Part shown: one piece after another, positions 1-8,977 of the stretch | How positions within the stretch are numbered: the stretch's first letter is position 1 | Layout of the letters: each line of letters starts with the position of its first letter | The notes under the pieces: model-generated | Databases searched by the model: none | The model's input: the letters and a program-made list of their open reading frames with translations, nothing else | What the model was told of the DNA's origin: nothing | Origin: Knoellia locipacati | GTDB lineage: Bacteria; Actinomycetota; Actinomycetes; Actinomycetales; Dermatophilaceae | NCBI RefSeq assembly: GCF_007992835.1 | Contig: NZ_BKBA01000004.1 | Span: forward strand, 186,001 to 250,000 | Direction of reading: 5' to 3' | DNA: 64,000 bases | Translations under genes and position numbers: made by a program

Positions 1-1
1 C

Positions 2-1132
2 CCGGTCTGCGGGTTCCTCCTGCCCGACCACATGGACGAGTCGCTCGAGGTCTTCGACCGCGCCGGAGACCCGATCGGCGAGCTCACCCACGACGCGATC
101 ACCGACGCGGTGACGTGGGAGCCGGCGCCCGGCCGGCCGATCCCCCCGGACGCGGGGCCGATGACGGCGCTGCCCGCGCACGCGCAGCACGTCGGGCTCT
201 TCGCGGACGGCGTGGTCCGCGCCGACATCGCCGCCCGCAACGGGACCACCGACCCCGGCGAGTCGAGCTCCCTCACCGCGCTGCTGCGGGCCGTCGACTC
301 GACGATGTGGTCGGTCGACGCGTTCTCGTCGCTCGGCACGCCCACCGTCGCCGGGCTCGTCGGCCGACCGATCGCGGTCGTGCGCGCCACCCTGCGGATC
401 GACGCACCCGACGACGTCGACGAGGTGACGGTCACCGCGGGTGGCGGGGGGACCGACGCGGTCGCGGCGCGGCGCGCGGCATACGCCGAGCTGTCGAGGC
501 ACCGGTTCCCGGTGCGCATCGGCGAGCTGGGACGCAGCGACGACGCGGTGCTCGGCTTCTTCGTCGACGACGACTACGCACGGTTCCACGTCGTCGACAA
601 GGTCGTCGCCGCGCTCGCCCTCGACACCGGACGCCACCGCGGGCAGCTCGGGCTGCTCGGCAGCAACGACGTGCCGGACGTCCGGCCGCTCGACCACCCC
701 TACCTCGAGCTCGAGGACACCGTCGAGGTCCGGCTCGGTGAGACCCGGCGGCTGACGATCCTCATGCTGCCCGGCGGCAAGGCGCACCTCACGTCCGGCA
801 TCCTGCCGCGCAAGTCGCTCGCGCTCGCCGACGAGTGGGTGAGTCCGGGGCTGCGCCGGCTCGTCCCGTCGCTGCGCACCGGGCCCGTCCTCGTCGACCC
901 GGCGCAGGTGCGGCTGCCCAAGGTGGCGTCGTTCGGTCCGGACCAGCAGTTCACCCGGCGCACCGGGCCGCTCACCTGGCGCGACGACCCGATCGTCGCG
1001 GCGTCGACCTCGGCCTACCTGCCGCCCATGCCGCACGAGGCCCAGGAGGGCTGGATCAGGGTGGCCCCCGCACCCGCGCCGAAGCCGGCAGCCGGTGGCG
1101 CCCAAGCCACACCGCCAGGGGGTGCCCCGTGA
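2..1132 (+). CDS. C-terminal part of a large uncharacterised protein (5' end outside window)
   Basis: The frame is open from base 2, before the first ATG at 32, so this is the 3' end of a longer gene; about 376 residues are visible. I do not recognise a family. The visible part is globular, with mixed alpha/beta character and no obvious membrane segment. It ends in a Pro/Ala-rich tail (APAPAPKPAAGG) that looks like a flexible linker. The TGA stop overlaps the GTG start of the next gene (GTGA at 1129-1132), so the two are translationally coupled and probably work together with the beta-propeller proteins downstream. A role in a surface or multiprotein assembly is possible but not shown. Confidence 0.75.
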   Translation, partial: PVCGFLLPDHMDESLEVFDRAGDPIGELTHDAITDAVTWEPAPGRPIPPDAGPMTALPAHAQHVGLFADGVVRADIAARNGTTDPGESSSLTALLRAVDSTMWSVDAFSSLGTPTVAGLVGRPIAVVRATLRIDAPDDVDEVTVTAGGGGTDAVAARRAAYAELSRHRFPVRIGELGRSDDAVLGFFVDDDYARFHVVDKVVAALALDTGRHRGQLGLLGSNDVPDVRPLDHPYLELEDTVEVRLGETRRLTILMLPGGKAHLTSGILPRKSLALADEWVSPGLRRLVPSLRTGPVLVDPAQVRLPKVASFGPDQQFTRRTGPLTWRDDPIVAASTSAYLPPMPHEAQEGWIRVAPAPAPKPAAGGAQATPPGGAP

Positions 1133-4100
1133 GCGACGTCGACGACGGCCGTCGCCGGGCCCGCGCTGCGCGCAAGGCGGTGCGCCGCGGCAACGCTCGC
1201 AGGCGACAGGCCTGGCGCGACGAGATGCGCGGCGAGCCGGACACCGCCGCCCTCGCCGAGGCGCTCCAGCGGCTGGCCGACGCCGAGGGCGAGGCCGCGG
1301 ACGACGACGCCGCGCGCGATGCCCGCCGTGGTGGGCCGCTCGCCGCGCCGTCGGCCACGGCCGCCGGACGCTGGGTGCCGGTCGGTCCCTCCGTCGTGCG
1401 GCGCGGGCAGGCGACCGGACGGCCGCGGGTCACCGGCCGGATCAACGACCTCGCCGTCTCCCCGAACGGCCTGCGCGCGTATGCCGCGTCCGGCAACGGA
1501 GGTCTCTGGTACACCGAGGACGCCGGCGCGACGTGGGCCCCCGTGGGTGGCTGGGTGACGCGGGGCCGGGTGGCGGGCGGCCGCACCAACGCGCTCACCG
1601 TCGGCTGTGTGGAGGTGGTCTTCGGCGCCGACGCCGAGCACGACCTCGTCCTCGTCGGCACGGGCGAGGTGTCCGCGAGTCCCTCGCACTCGGGTGCGGC
1701 GCAGGGTGGGATCGGGGTGCTGTCCGCCGTCGGGCCGGTGACGCTGGCGGTCACCCACGACGACCCGTGGGAGCCCGACGTCAACGCGCTCGCGACCTTC
1801 GAGGGCGCGCGGACCTATCGGATCGCCCACGACCCCAACACCGACGTCGGCGCCACGAGCGGGGTGCGGGCCCACCGCGTCATCGCCGCCAGCTCGGCGG
1901 GCCTGTTCACCGGGCTCCGTCAGGCGGTGCCGGCGGCGGGCGGGTTCCCGGCCCGCGGCACCTACCGGTGGACCCCCTGCGCGCTCGCCCACGTCGGCGG
2001 GGCGGCTCCTGCCGGCTGGCCCGCCGCGCCGGTCTTCACCGACGTGCTCTGGCTTCCCGGTGGCCGGCTCGTGCTCGCGGTCGACACGTTCGGCCTCGTG
2101 ACGAGCGACGACGCCGGGGCGACGATCGCCCCGGTCCCGACCCTCGGGCCGGGCACGGTCGTCGTCGACGACCGCATCTCGCTGGCGGTGGCGGCCGGCA
2201 ACCGGGTCTATGCGCTCTTCGCCTCGGGTGGGCCCGCCGCGGTCCACCAGATCGCAGACGCGACGCTCAACCCGCCCGTCGCGCAGCCGCTGCTCAACGT
2301 GCCGAACGCGTTCCGCACCGGGCAGAGCGACTACGACCAGTGCATCGTCGTGGACCGTGCGCCGGTGCCCGCGCTGCAGGACCTCGACGGGACCGCCGAC
2401 AGCACGGTGGACCGGCTCTACTTCGGCGGGAGCGCCTTCTCGCCCACGGGCACCGGCGGCTGGGTCGCGTCGCTGTGGGCGGTCGACGTCCAGGCTGGGC
2501 TGGCCGTGGTCGCGGCCCCCGGCCTCTCGACACTCGCGGACAGCGCGACCGACGCCGGGCTCATCGGCAACACGGTGCACTCCGACGTCCACGTCATCCG
2601 GCTCGTGGGTGCGCCGGGCAGCCGCACCGTGTGGGTGGGGTGTGACGGTGGGGTCTTCGTCTCGACCGTGGGCGGCCGGGCCCACTCCTTCGCCTCCCGT
2701 GGCGGTGGGCTGGCCACCCTCGAGGCGGGGTTCGTCGCCTCGCACCCGCTCTCGGGCCACACCCTCGCGATCGGGGTGCAGGACAACGGGGTCCTCCTTC
2801 GCACCGGCGACACGGTGTGGGACCAGGTGTACTCGGCCGACGGTGGTGGCGTGGCCTTCCACCCGACGCGTCACCACGTCCTCGTCGGGCAGGAGGTGCA
2901 GGGGGCGTGGCAGGGCAACGACGCCAGCTTCATCGACCCGCTCCAGCGCCAGCCGCTCGCCCCCAACTGGGGGTCGATCACCGCAGACCGCGAGAACAAC
3001 CTCTCCTCGTTCTACTCCGGCGCCTCCGCCGTGGCCCACGGCGCCGGAGGCCGGATCGCCCTCGGCACGAACCGGGTCTGGGTCAGCGACGACCTGGGCG
3101 GGGTCGGTCCGTGCACCTGGCGGGTGCTGCCGGTGCACACGGTGGCCACCGGAGCCCCCGCCGGCGACCGTCGCACCGCCGCGGGTGCCGACATCAACCT
3201 GGCGTCCCAGAGCCGTGGCGTCCCGCACGGCGGTACCCCCGACATCGGCTTCCGCCGGGTCCACACGGTCCGGTGGGTGACGGGGACCGAGCTGCTCGCG
3301 GCCTTCGACAACGGCATCGTCCGGTGGACCCAGCTCGGCTCGGGCAACTGGGTCGACAAGCGGTGGTCGCTGCGCGCGAGCGCCGTCGCGATCCCCCGCA
3401 CCCACGTCGTCACCGACGTTGCACCCGTCCCCGGGAGCCACGACTTCTACGTCACGACGCTCGGGACCCTCGGCAACGAAAGTGAGACGGTCTGGTGGTA
3501 CTCCTCGACCACCGACCGGTTCCGCGCCACGGGTCTGCGACGCCGCCTCCCCGGTCCGCTCGGCGTGCTGGGTCCGCTCGACCCGGCATACGCCGCGGTC
3601 GTCGACCCGGGGAACACGACCGAGGTCTACGTCGGGACGGCGACCGGTGTCTGGCACGGGCACCGTCGCGACGACGCCGGGCTGCACGACTGGGACCTCT
3701 ACGACAACGGCCTGCCCCAGACCACCGTCCAGGACCTCGGGATCTGGGTCGACCCCACGGTGCCGCCACTGCCCGCACCTCCCCCGCCGATCGCGACCCG
3801 CAGGCGGATGCTGCGGGCGGCGGTGCAGGCGCGCGGTGTGTGGGAGGTCGACCTGCTCACCGACGCCCGCCGCGAGACCTACGTGCGGGTCCACGCCGCC
3901 GACGACCGGCGCATGCTCCCGACACCGACGACCGACCCGCTGCGCCCCCCGGTCGCGGTCCTGCCGTCGCACAGCAGCCCCGACATCGTCGTGCGCCCCC
4001 GGGTCCCCGTGGCCGCCGCGCCCGCGTGGCAGGGCGGGCGGATCGACGCGCTCAACCCGAGTCCCTACGAGCTGTGGCAGTTCCAGACGGCGCTGCGGTG

Positions 4101-4908
4101 GCGCCATCCCAACATCGTCCCCACGGGGCAGTGGGACCCGCCGATCGGCGACATCGTCGCGTTCGAGCGGGCCCGGTTGGGGCTCCCTGCAGGGCAGTTC
4201 ATCGACCGGGCCCTCTGGGACCCGATCGTGGCGACCCGGCTCGCGCCGAACCTCACGGTCGCCCCCGGTCCCGCGGGCTCGCTCGCCGTATGCCGTCCGG
4301 CCTGGTCGACGCCGACCGTCCCGAACCTCGCCGCCGGGGAGGTCGACCTCATGGAGTGCGTCGTCCCGCCGGGCACCAACGCCGGCCACTGGAGCGTCTA
4401 CTCAGAGCCCTCGACCGTCGATGTCCTCCTGCACCACCGGGACTCGCGCGCCGTGGCCGCGGGTGACGCGTGGGCGGTGCTGCTGTGGCGGTTCGTCCCG
4501 ACCCTCGCCGCCGGCCTCACCGCGCCGGTCGCGGGTGTGGTCGACCTGCACACCCGGGCGTGGACGTCGGCGGCGCAGGGTGGGCCGGTCCCGGGCGGGT
4601 GGACGGTCACCCGGCTCCCCGACGGCTCGGCCCGCCACCCGCTCTCGGCGCCGCTCGACGCCCGGTCACCGCGCGCGGTCTCGTTCGACGTCGACCTCAC
4701 CGCGCCCGCCCTGCCGGCCGTCGCGCCGGTCGCCGCGGTCTTCCTCGCGCTCGTCGGGTCGTTCGACGACGACGTCGAGCCGCCCAACAACCCGATCCTG
4801 CCGATCGCACCGCTGCCGGTGACGGTCGAGCAGCTCGTCCGGCAGTGGCCGTATGCCGCGTGCCGGGTCGTCGCGCTGGCTCCCCGTCCGACGGTGGCCC
4901 TGCCGTGA
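1129..4908 (+). CDS. Large beta-propeller protein with Asp-box-like repeats
   Basis: 1259 residues from a GTG that overlaps the previous stop. The N-terminus (about residues 1-60) is strongly basic and Arg/Ala-rich. From about residue 85 there are repeated beta-propeller blades with Asp-box-like motifs, for example YTEDAGATWAPVG and VTSDDAGATI (compare SxDxGxTW). This is the fold of sialidases, sortilin/VPS10 and photosynthesis-assembly factor YCF48. There is no signal peptide or membrane segment, so it is either cytoplasmic or exported by an unconventional route. The C-terminal 300 residues look like a beta-sandwich. No catalytic residues could be assigned; binding or scaffolding is more likely than enzymatic activity. 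It is coupled to the genes on both sides, and a second smaller propeller lies at 5497. Confidence 0.85.
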   Translation: MSDVDDGRRRARAARKAVRRGNARRRQAWRDEMRGEPDTAALAEALQRLADAEGEAADDDAARDARRGGPLAAPSATAAGRWVPVGPSVVRRGQATGRPRVTGRINDLAVSPNGLRAYAASGNGGLWYTEDAGATWAPVGGWVTRGRVAGGRTNALTVGCVEVVFGADAEHDLVLVGTGEVSASPSHSGAAQGGIGVLSAVGPVTLAVTHDDPWEPDVNALATFEGARTYRIAHDPNTDVGATSGVRAHRVIAASSAGLFTGLRQAVPAAGGFPARGTYRWTPCALAHVGGAAPAGWPAAPVFTDVLWLPGGRLVLAVDTFGLVTSDDAGATIAPVPTLGPGTVVVDDRISLAVAAGNRVYALFASGGPAAVHQIADATLNPPVAQPLLNVPNAFRTGQSDYDQCIVVDRAPVPALQDLDGTADSTVDRLYFGGSAFSPTGTGGWVASLWAVDVQAGLAVVAAPGLSTLADSATDAGLIGNTVHSDVHVIRLVGAPGSRTVWVGCDGGVFVSTVGGRAHSFASRGGGLATLEAGFVASHPLSGHTLAIGVQDNGVLLRTGDTVWDQVYSADGGGVAFHPTRHHVLVGQEVQGAWQGNDASFIDPLQRQPLAPNWGSITADRENNLSSFYSGASAVAHGAGGRIALGTNRVWVSDDLGGVGPCTWRVLPVHTVATGAPAGDRRTAAGADINLASQSRGVPHGGTPDIGFRRVHTVRWVTGTELLAAFDNGIVRWTQLGSGNWVDKRWSLRASAVAIPRTHVVTDVAPVPGSHDFYVTTLGTLGNESETVWWYSSTTDRFRATGLRRRLPGPLGVLGPLDPAYAAVVDPGNTTEVYVGTATGVWHGHRRDDAGLHDWDLYDNGLPQTTVQDLGIWVDPTVPPLPAPPPPIATRRRMLRAAVQARGVWEVDLLTDARRETYVRVHAADDRRMLPTPTTDPLRPPVAVLPSHSSPDIVVRPRVPVAAAPAWQGGRIDALNPSPYELWQFQTALRWRHPNIVPTGQWDPPIGDIVAFERARLGLPAGQFIDRALWDPIVATRLAPNLTVAPGPAGSLAVCRPAWSTPTVPNLAAGEVDLMECVVPPGTNAGHWSVYSEPSTVDVLLHHRDSRAVAAGDAWAVLLWRFVPTLAAGLTAPVAGVVDLHTRAWTSAAQGGPVPGGWTVTRLPDGSARHPLSAPLDARSPRAVSFDVDLTAPALPAVAPVAAVFLALVGSFDDDVEPPNNPILPIAPLPVTVEQLVRQWPYAACRVVALAPRPTVALP

Positions 4909-4971
4909 GCGCCCCCTGACTGCAGTGGAACTCGCCCCGCACACGCGAACACCCCAGAGAGAGGTCTGACG

Positions 4972-5103
4972 ATGGAACCGTTCTTCGAGCAGTACCCGGT
5001 CCTGCTCATCCCGATCGTCATCCTCATCGTCGAGGGGTGGAACGCCGTCAAGGCCGCCGTGCGGTCGTGGCGCGCCAAGCCCGAGAGGGTGCGCCGGCCG
5101 TGA
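4972..5103 (+). CDS. 43-aa single-pass membrane micro-protein
   Basis: ATG at 4972 follows an AGAGAGAGG ribosome-binding site. The 43 codons encode a short acidic/aromatic N-terminus, one hydrophobic helix (about residues 9-20, PVLLIPIVILIV) and a basic tail rich in Arg/Lys, typical of an inner-membrane peptide with its C-terminus in the cytoplasm. The TGA at 5101 overlaps the GTG start of the next gene, so it sits inside the translationally coupled cluster. It could be a membrane anchor or adaptor for the propeller proteins. Function unknown. Confidence 0.7.
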   Translation: MEPFFEQYPVLLIPIVILIVEGWNAVKAAVRSWRAKPERVRRP

Positions 5104-5495
5104 CGCGCCCGAAGGGGCGGTCGACGGACAGCAGGAGCGGCGAGTCCGAGCTCGCGGGTCGGCACGAGCCGCCGAAGCCGCGACCCGCGAACCCCTCGGA
5201 CGCACTGGCCGAGCGCCTCGCGGCACGCGCCGCCGGCGATGGTGCGGATGGTGCCGCGGACGACTCCGGGATCGCGACCGGGGCCGCGGATCCAGCGGGT
5301 GGTGCCGCCGAGCCCGCCACCGACGCGCTGCTCGACGCCAAGGAGGCGCGCAAGTCCCGTCGCCGCAAGGCTCCCGGGCCGACCCGGGAAGGTGGAGCGG
5401 CGGACGCGACGGGGGCGGACGGCATACCGGATCTCGTCTGCAGCCCGGCCGAGGCCACCGAGCCGGGCGAGCCCACCGAGCGGCCCGGCGGCTGA
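5100..5495 (+). CDS. Low-complexity Ala/Gly/Asp/Glu-rich small protein
   Basis: 131 residues from GTG 5100, sharing GTGA with the upstream stop. The composition is biased (Ala, Gly, Pro, Asp, Glu, Arg), with a short Arg/Lys cluster (KEARKSRRRK, about residue 80) and no recognisable domain, signal or membrane segment; probably intrinsically disordered. It contains a rare ATA isoleucine codon inside one copy of the dispersed CGGCATAC octamer (5420-5427). Its position between a membrane micro-protein and two propeller genes suggests a linker or adaptor, which is inference only. Confidence 0.6.
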   Translation: MTRPKGRSTDSRSGESELAGRHEPPKPRPANPSDALAERLAARAAGDGADGAADDSGIATGAADPAGGAAEPATDALLDAKEARKSRRRKAPGPTREGGAADATGADGIPDLVCSPAEATEPGEPTERPGG

Positions 5496-5496
5496 C

Positions 5497-6744
5497 GTGG
5501 TGAGGATCCGCACCGACCTGGCGCTCGGCGACGCCGCGACCGGGATCCAGACCGGGACGGTGAGCGAGCCGAGCGTCGCCGCGTCGGGCAGCGGGCTGTT
5601 CGTGACGGGCAACTGGTACGCGACGCACTCGCCGGACATGGGTGCGAGCTGGGAGTTCCTCGACCCGTTCACCGAGCTGCCGGCCGACCGTGGGCGCTTC
5701 GGGTGCGACCAGGTGGTGCTGCGCGTCGGCCGGCTGTGGGTCTGGCTGCTGCAGTACGAGCCACCGCGGGCAGGCCAGAACAACATCCAGCGGCTCGCGG
5801 TGTCGAGCACCGGTCGACCGCGGTCCTGGCGCTGGTGGGACCTCGCGCCGAGCGACCTCGTGCGCTCGTGGGACAAGGTGTGGTTCGACTTCCCCGACCT
5901 CGGGCTCACCCGCAGGCACCTCGTCCTCACGACGAACGTCTACGACGCGAGCGACCGCTGGGTGCGCGCGGTCGTCGTGCGGTGGCCCCGGGCGGGGCTG
6001 ACGAAGGCGGGGCCGCTGCCCCACGAGTACTGGACGACGACCACGGCAGGGTCGCTGCGCCCCGTGGCCGGGGCGGGAGCAGGTGGCGCCGGCGACACGA
6101 TGTGGTTCGGGTCGACCGACGTGTCGAGCTCGTCGCTGCGGGTGTTCGCGTGGCCGGACTCGTCGCCGTCGGTGACCCAGTGGTCGGTGCGGGTGTCACC
6201 GTGGGACGACAGCGACTACGACTCCGTCGGGCCGGCCGGCGGCGAGTGGCTGTCGCGCGCCGACGACCGGGTCACCGGCGCGTTCCGGGTCGGGTCGCGG
6301 CTCGGCTTCGCGTGGTCGTCGGGGCGTCGCGCGGACCGGCCGCACCCGTTCGTCCGCTGCGCCGTCATCGACGAGTCCACGCTCGACGTCGTCGCCGAGC
6401 CGGACCTGTGGTCGGCGACGGGACCGTGGGCGTATCCCGCGCTCGCCCCCTCGGTGTCCGGACGGGTGGGGATGGCGGCGTACTTCGGTGAGCGCAACCT
6501 GCCCGCCCTGGCCGTCGGGGCGCTGTCGGGGTTCCCGCCCAGGAGTGGCGGTGCCGTGCCCGCGTGGGAGATGGCGACGGTCGCGAGGTCGACGCACACG
6601 CCCACCGACGGCAAGTGGGGCGACTACCTGACGGTCCGTCCGCACCCGAGCCGGCGCACGTCGTGGGTGGCGGCAGGGGCGACGCTCCAGGGCGGGACGA
6701 ACCGCCGCAACATCGAGCCGCGGGTCGTCGTCTTCTCGACCTGA
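5497..6744 (+). CDS. Sialidase-fold beta-propeller protein
   Basis: 415 residues from GTG 5497 (GTG 5500 is an alternative), one base after the preceding TGA, so probably read by coupled translation; no separate ribosome-binding site is visible. The opening sequence carries propeller features (FVTGNWYATHSPDMGASWEF resembles an Asp box), and blades continue to the C-terminus, as in BNR-repeat or exo-alpha-sialidase-like proteins. There is no signal peptide. The characteristic sialidase Arg triad was not identified, so hydrolase activity should not be assumed. It is the last gene of the 1-6.7 kb cluster and converges on the membrane-protein gene at 6768. Confidence 0.8.
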   Translation: MVRIRTDLALGDAATGIQTGTVSEPSVAASGSGLFVTGNWYATHSPDMGASWEFLDPFTELPADRGRFGCDQVVLRVGRLWVWLLQYEPPRAGQNNIQRLAVSSTGRPRSWRWWDLAPSDLVRSWDKVWFDFPDLGLTRRHLVLTTNVYDASDRWVRAVVVRWPRAGLTKAGPLPHEYWTTTTAGSLRPVAGAGAGGAGDTMWFGSTDVSSSSLRVFAWPDSSPSVTQWSVRVSPWDDSDYDSVGPAGGEWLSRADDRVTGAFRVGSRLGFAWSSGRRADRPHPFVRCAVIDESTLDVVAEPDLWSATGPWAYPALAPSVSGRVGMAAYFGERNLPALAVGALSGFPPRSGGAVPAWEMATVARSTHTPTDGKWGDYLTVRPHPSRRTSWVAAGATLQGGTNRRNIEPRVVVFST

Positions 6745-6767
6745 CCGCCCCGCGGACGCCGGGTCCG

Positions 6768-7430
6768 TCAGCGGGTGAGGTCGGCGAGGAGGGTGCGGGC
6801 ACGCTCGACCGGCTCGTCGCTCGCGAGCTCGTCGCGGGCCGCGGCCGACTCCGAGTAGAGCGCGACCATGTCCTGGTAGGGCAGCGGCGGCAGACCCTCG
6901 TGGGGCAGCGCGACGGCGTCGTTCTGCGCGACCTTGCGCCGACCCAGCAGCGGGAGCATGTGCTGGACCGGGACGGCAGGGCGCGTGGTCTCGACGATGA
7001 GGTCGGTCGGGGTGGTGACGAGGCCCCGCACGTCCTCCCACGGGACGAAGACCTCGGACCCGCCGCGCAGCTGGTGCAGACCTTCCGGGGTGAAGGTCAA
7101 CGTCCCGTCCCCAGCGCGGCCCGTGGCGCGCGCCCACGACAGGTAGGCCATGAGCCCACCCCCGACGAGACAGAAGGCCGCGGCGTACGGCTGCCCACCG
7201 AGCAGGAAGAAGACGCCCAGGACGAGAACCGCGACGGTCACGACCCACGCGACGATGCGCAGCGAGGGATGGCCGCGCCACGGATGGACCGCCAGCCCGT
7301 CGTGGCCGTGTGCCGAACCCCGGGTGACGACCTCGTCGAGGGGGCGACGCCGACGCGACAGCGCAAGGATCCCGATCGGGATGCCGAGGACGACGGCGAG
7401 CGCGAGGAGGCCACCGAGGGTGTCGAGCAT
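6768..7430 (-). CDS. Three-helix membrane protein with a cytosolic PH-like C-terminal region
   Basis: 220 residues. ATG at 7430 follows GGAGGAGCG. There are three hydrophobic helices (about residues 5-25, 55-75 and 80-97), then a roughly 110-residue soluble part containing LTFTPEGLHQLRGGSEVFVPWEDV. That pattern is common in actinobacterial membrane proteins with a bacterial PH-like (bPH) domain. The C-terminal segment is helical and charged. Function unknown. The longer frame extending upstream lacks a ribosome-binding site. Confidence 0.75.
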   Translation of the reverse strand: MLDTLGGLLALAVVLGIPIGILALSRRRRPLDEVVTRGSAHGHDGLAVHPWRGHPSLRIVAWVVTVAVLVLGVFFLLGGQPYAAAFCLVGGGLMAYLSWARATGRAGDGTLTFTPEGLHQLRGGSEVFVPWEDVRGLVTTPTDLIVETTRPAVPVQHMLPLLGRRKVAQNDAVALPHEGLPPLPYQDMVALYSESAAARDELASDEPVERARTLLADLTR

Positions 7431-7515
7431 CGCTCCTCCGTCCGCCGGGTCCTGTCGGTCCGGTCCGACAAGTGTGCCGGTTCGGGTGCCGGCGGACGCC
7501 CCGCAGGCGCAGGGG

Positions 7516-8502
7516 TCAGCGCGCGACGATGGCGGACCGCAGCGGGGCGGCGGTGACCTCGACGCCACGGATCGCGGACTCGGGCACGCGGTGCTCGCGC
7601 AGGGCGTTGGCGAGGGTGGCCGCGAGGCGCGCCCAGACCGGCGCGGTGACGGGCTCCCCGCCGGCGCGGACGAAGTCGAGGTGGGCGCCGGCGAGGCGCC
7701 GCAGGGCACCGACCGTCACGCCCTCGCCGGCCAGCATCATCATCGTCGTCATGACGTGGCGCCGCAGGGTCTCCTTGTCCATGCCGCCGAACCAGGGCCT
7801 GAGCTGCTCGTCGCCGGTGATCCGGTCGGTGATGCTCTGGATGACCCCGGACCAGGCGTCGCCGTCGGCGTAGTAGCGCAGCCACTCCTGGAGCGGCACC
7901 TCCTGCGTCCCGAGCCGCAGCGTCGGCGCGGTGCTGAGCCGATGGCCGATCGGCTGGTCGGCGAAGAGCAGGGCCGGGTCCGTGGTCGGGAGTGTCGGCG
8001 GCGCCACGGGCGCCGGGGATGACGCGGGCTCGGGCGCGGCCGCGGGTGGTGGCGGGTCGGTCGCCCGGGCGAAGGCCGGCCGGGGCGGGAGGACCGGCTC
8101 CGGTGCCGGACGCTCGGGCCCGAGCAGCTCGGTCGGCGCCGTCTCCTCGACGGTGCGCGTGGACGGGTCGCTCGCGGTCACGACGAAGATCGGCACCTCG
8201 TCAGCCGACACCGCGCGGATCTGCCCGGTCGGTGGCAGAGGCTCGGGCTCGGGTTCGGGTGCGGGCTCGTGCGGCGCGGGCTCAGCGGGCGCCGGCTCAG
8301 GAGAGGCCTGCTCGGGCATCACAGGCATCGGCGCCAGGGGCTCCGGCTCGTCCACGACGACCGGCGCGACGACGTCGTCCGCGACCGTCTCGCGCGAAAC
8401 ACGGGCGAGCCCGGCGTGGTAGTCGCGCAGGATCCGGTGGCGGGCGATGAGGGCACCGACGATGAGCAGGGTGCCCGCGACGATCATGAGCCACGGCCAC
8501 AT
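7516..8502 (-). CDS. Membrane-anchored protein with Pro/Glu-rich linker and truncated-hemoglobin-like domain
   Basis: 328 residues. ATG at 8502 is preceded by AAAGGAG. Residues about 2-19 form an N-terminal membrane helix (WPWLMIVAGTLLIVGALIA). A long Pro/Glu/Ala-rich stretch follows (about 45-185, with PEPAPAEPAPHEPAPEPEPE). The C-terminal 125 residues match the pattern of group I truncated hemoglobins: LRPWFGGMDKETLRRHV resembles the E-helix region, and AGAH with His274 is a candidate proximal heme ligand. Heme binding is inferred, not shown. A tethered globin would fit oxygen/NO sensing or detoxification at the membrane. The sequence could instead be a globin-like fold without heme. Confidence 0.75.
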   Translation of the reverse strand: MWPWLMIVAGTLLIVGALIARHRILRDYHAGLARVSRETVADDVVAPVVVDEPEPLAPMPVMPEQASPEPAPAEPAPHEPAPEPEPEPLPPTGQIRAVSADEVPIFVVTASDPSTRTVEETAPTELLGPERPAPEPVLPPRPAFARATDPPPPAAAPEPASSPAPVAPPTLPTTDPALLFADQPIGHRLSTAPTLRLGTQEVPLQEWLRYYADGDAWSGVIQSITDRITGDEQLRPWFGGMDKETLRRHVMTTMMMLAGEGVTVGALRRLAGAHLDFVRAGGEPVTAPVWARLAATLANALREHRVPESAIRGVEVTAAPLRSAIVAR

Positions 8503-8597
8503 GACTGCTCCTTTCGCGGTGGACCCGGTGCGCACGTGCGCGTCCCGAATGTTCTCAGGTTCGCACCACGCACCCGGCGGCGGCTCGCGGGCGAAAG

Positions 8598-8939
8598 TCA
8601 GCGGCCGGCATACGACCAGAGCGTGCGCGGGACGACCATGCACCACGCGTCGAGCACGAGCTCACGCATCCGCTCCTCGTCGAGTCGGTCGAGACGGGAC
8701 TCGACCCAGTTGAACCGCATCTCGGACTCGCGCGGCAGGAAGAACGTGTCGGGCTCCTGGGCGATGAGCCAGGCCCGCTCCTCCTTGGGGAAGGCGAAGC
8801 CCATCTCGGTCTCGGCGGCGTTGAACGCGACCCAGACGATGCTGCCGACGCGGAACTTCACGCGGTCACGAACGACGGCCTCGTAGGTGCGTGGCAGACC
8901 CTCCGCCACCGCGCGGACGTCGTCGATCGTGACCGCCAT
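8598..8939 (-). CDS. MmcQ/YjbR family protein
   Basis: 113 residues from ATG 8939. The sequence (RDRVKFRVGSIVWVAF; MRFNWVESRLDRLD) follows the MmcQ/YjbR-like pattern, a small double-wing fold that may bind DNA. Length is normal for the family. A longer frame runs upstream but is low-complexity and overlaps the neighbouring gene. Cytosolic; specific function unknown. Confidence 0.85.
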   Translation of the reverse strand: MAVTIDDVRAVAEGLPRTYEAVVRDRVKFRVGSIVWVAFNAAETEMGFAFPKEERAWLIAQEPDTFFLPRESEMRFNWVESRLDRLDEERMRELVLDAWCMVVPRTLWSYAGR

Positions 8940-8977
8940 GGCACCAGCGTGGCAGCGGGCGCCGACATCCGGCACCG

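Noticed and set aside
1015-4389. Very long minus-strand open frame of 1124 codons opposite the propeller gene
   Set aside because: Typical high-GC antisense shadow: Arg/Gly/Pro-rich composition, no ribosome-binding site and no family resemblance, whereas the plus-strand frame has clear propeller motifs.
8269-8422. Repetitive GCC/CTC-rich stretch as a tandem repeat element
   Set aside because: It is the Pro/Glu-rich linker coding region of the globin-like gene on the minus strand; the repetition follows from codons.
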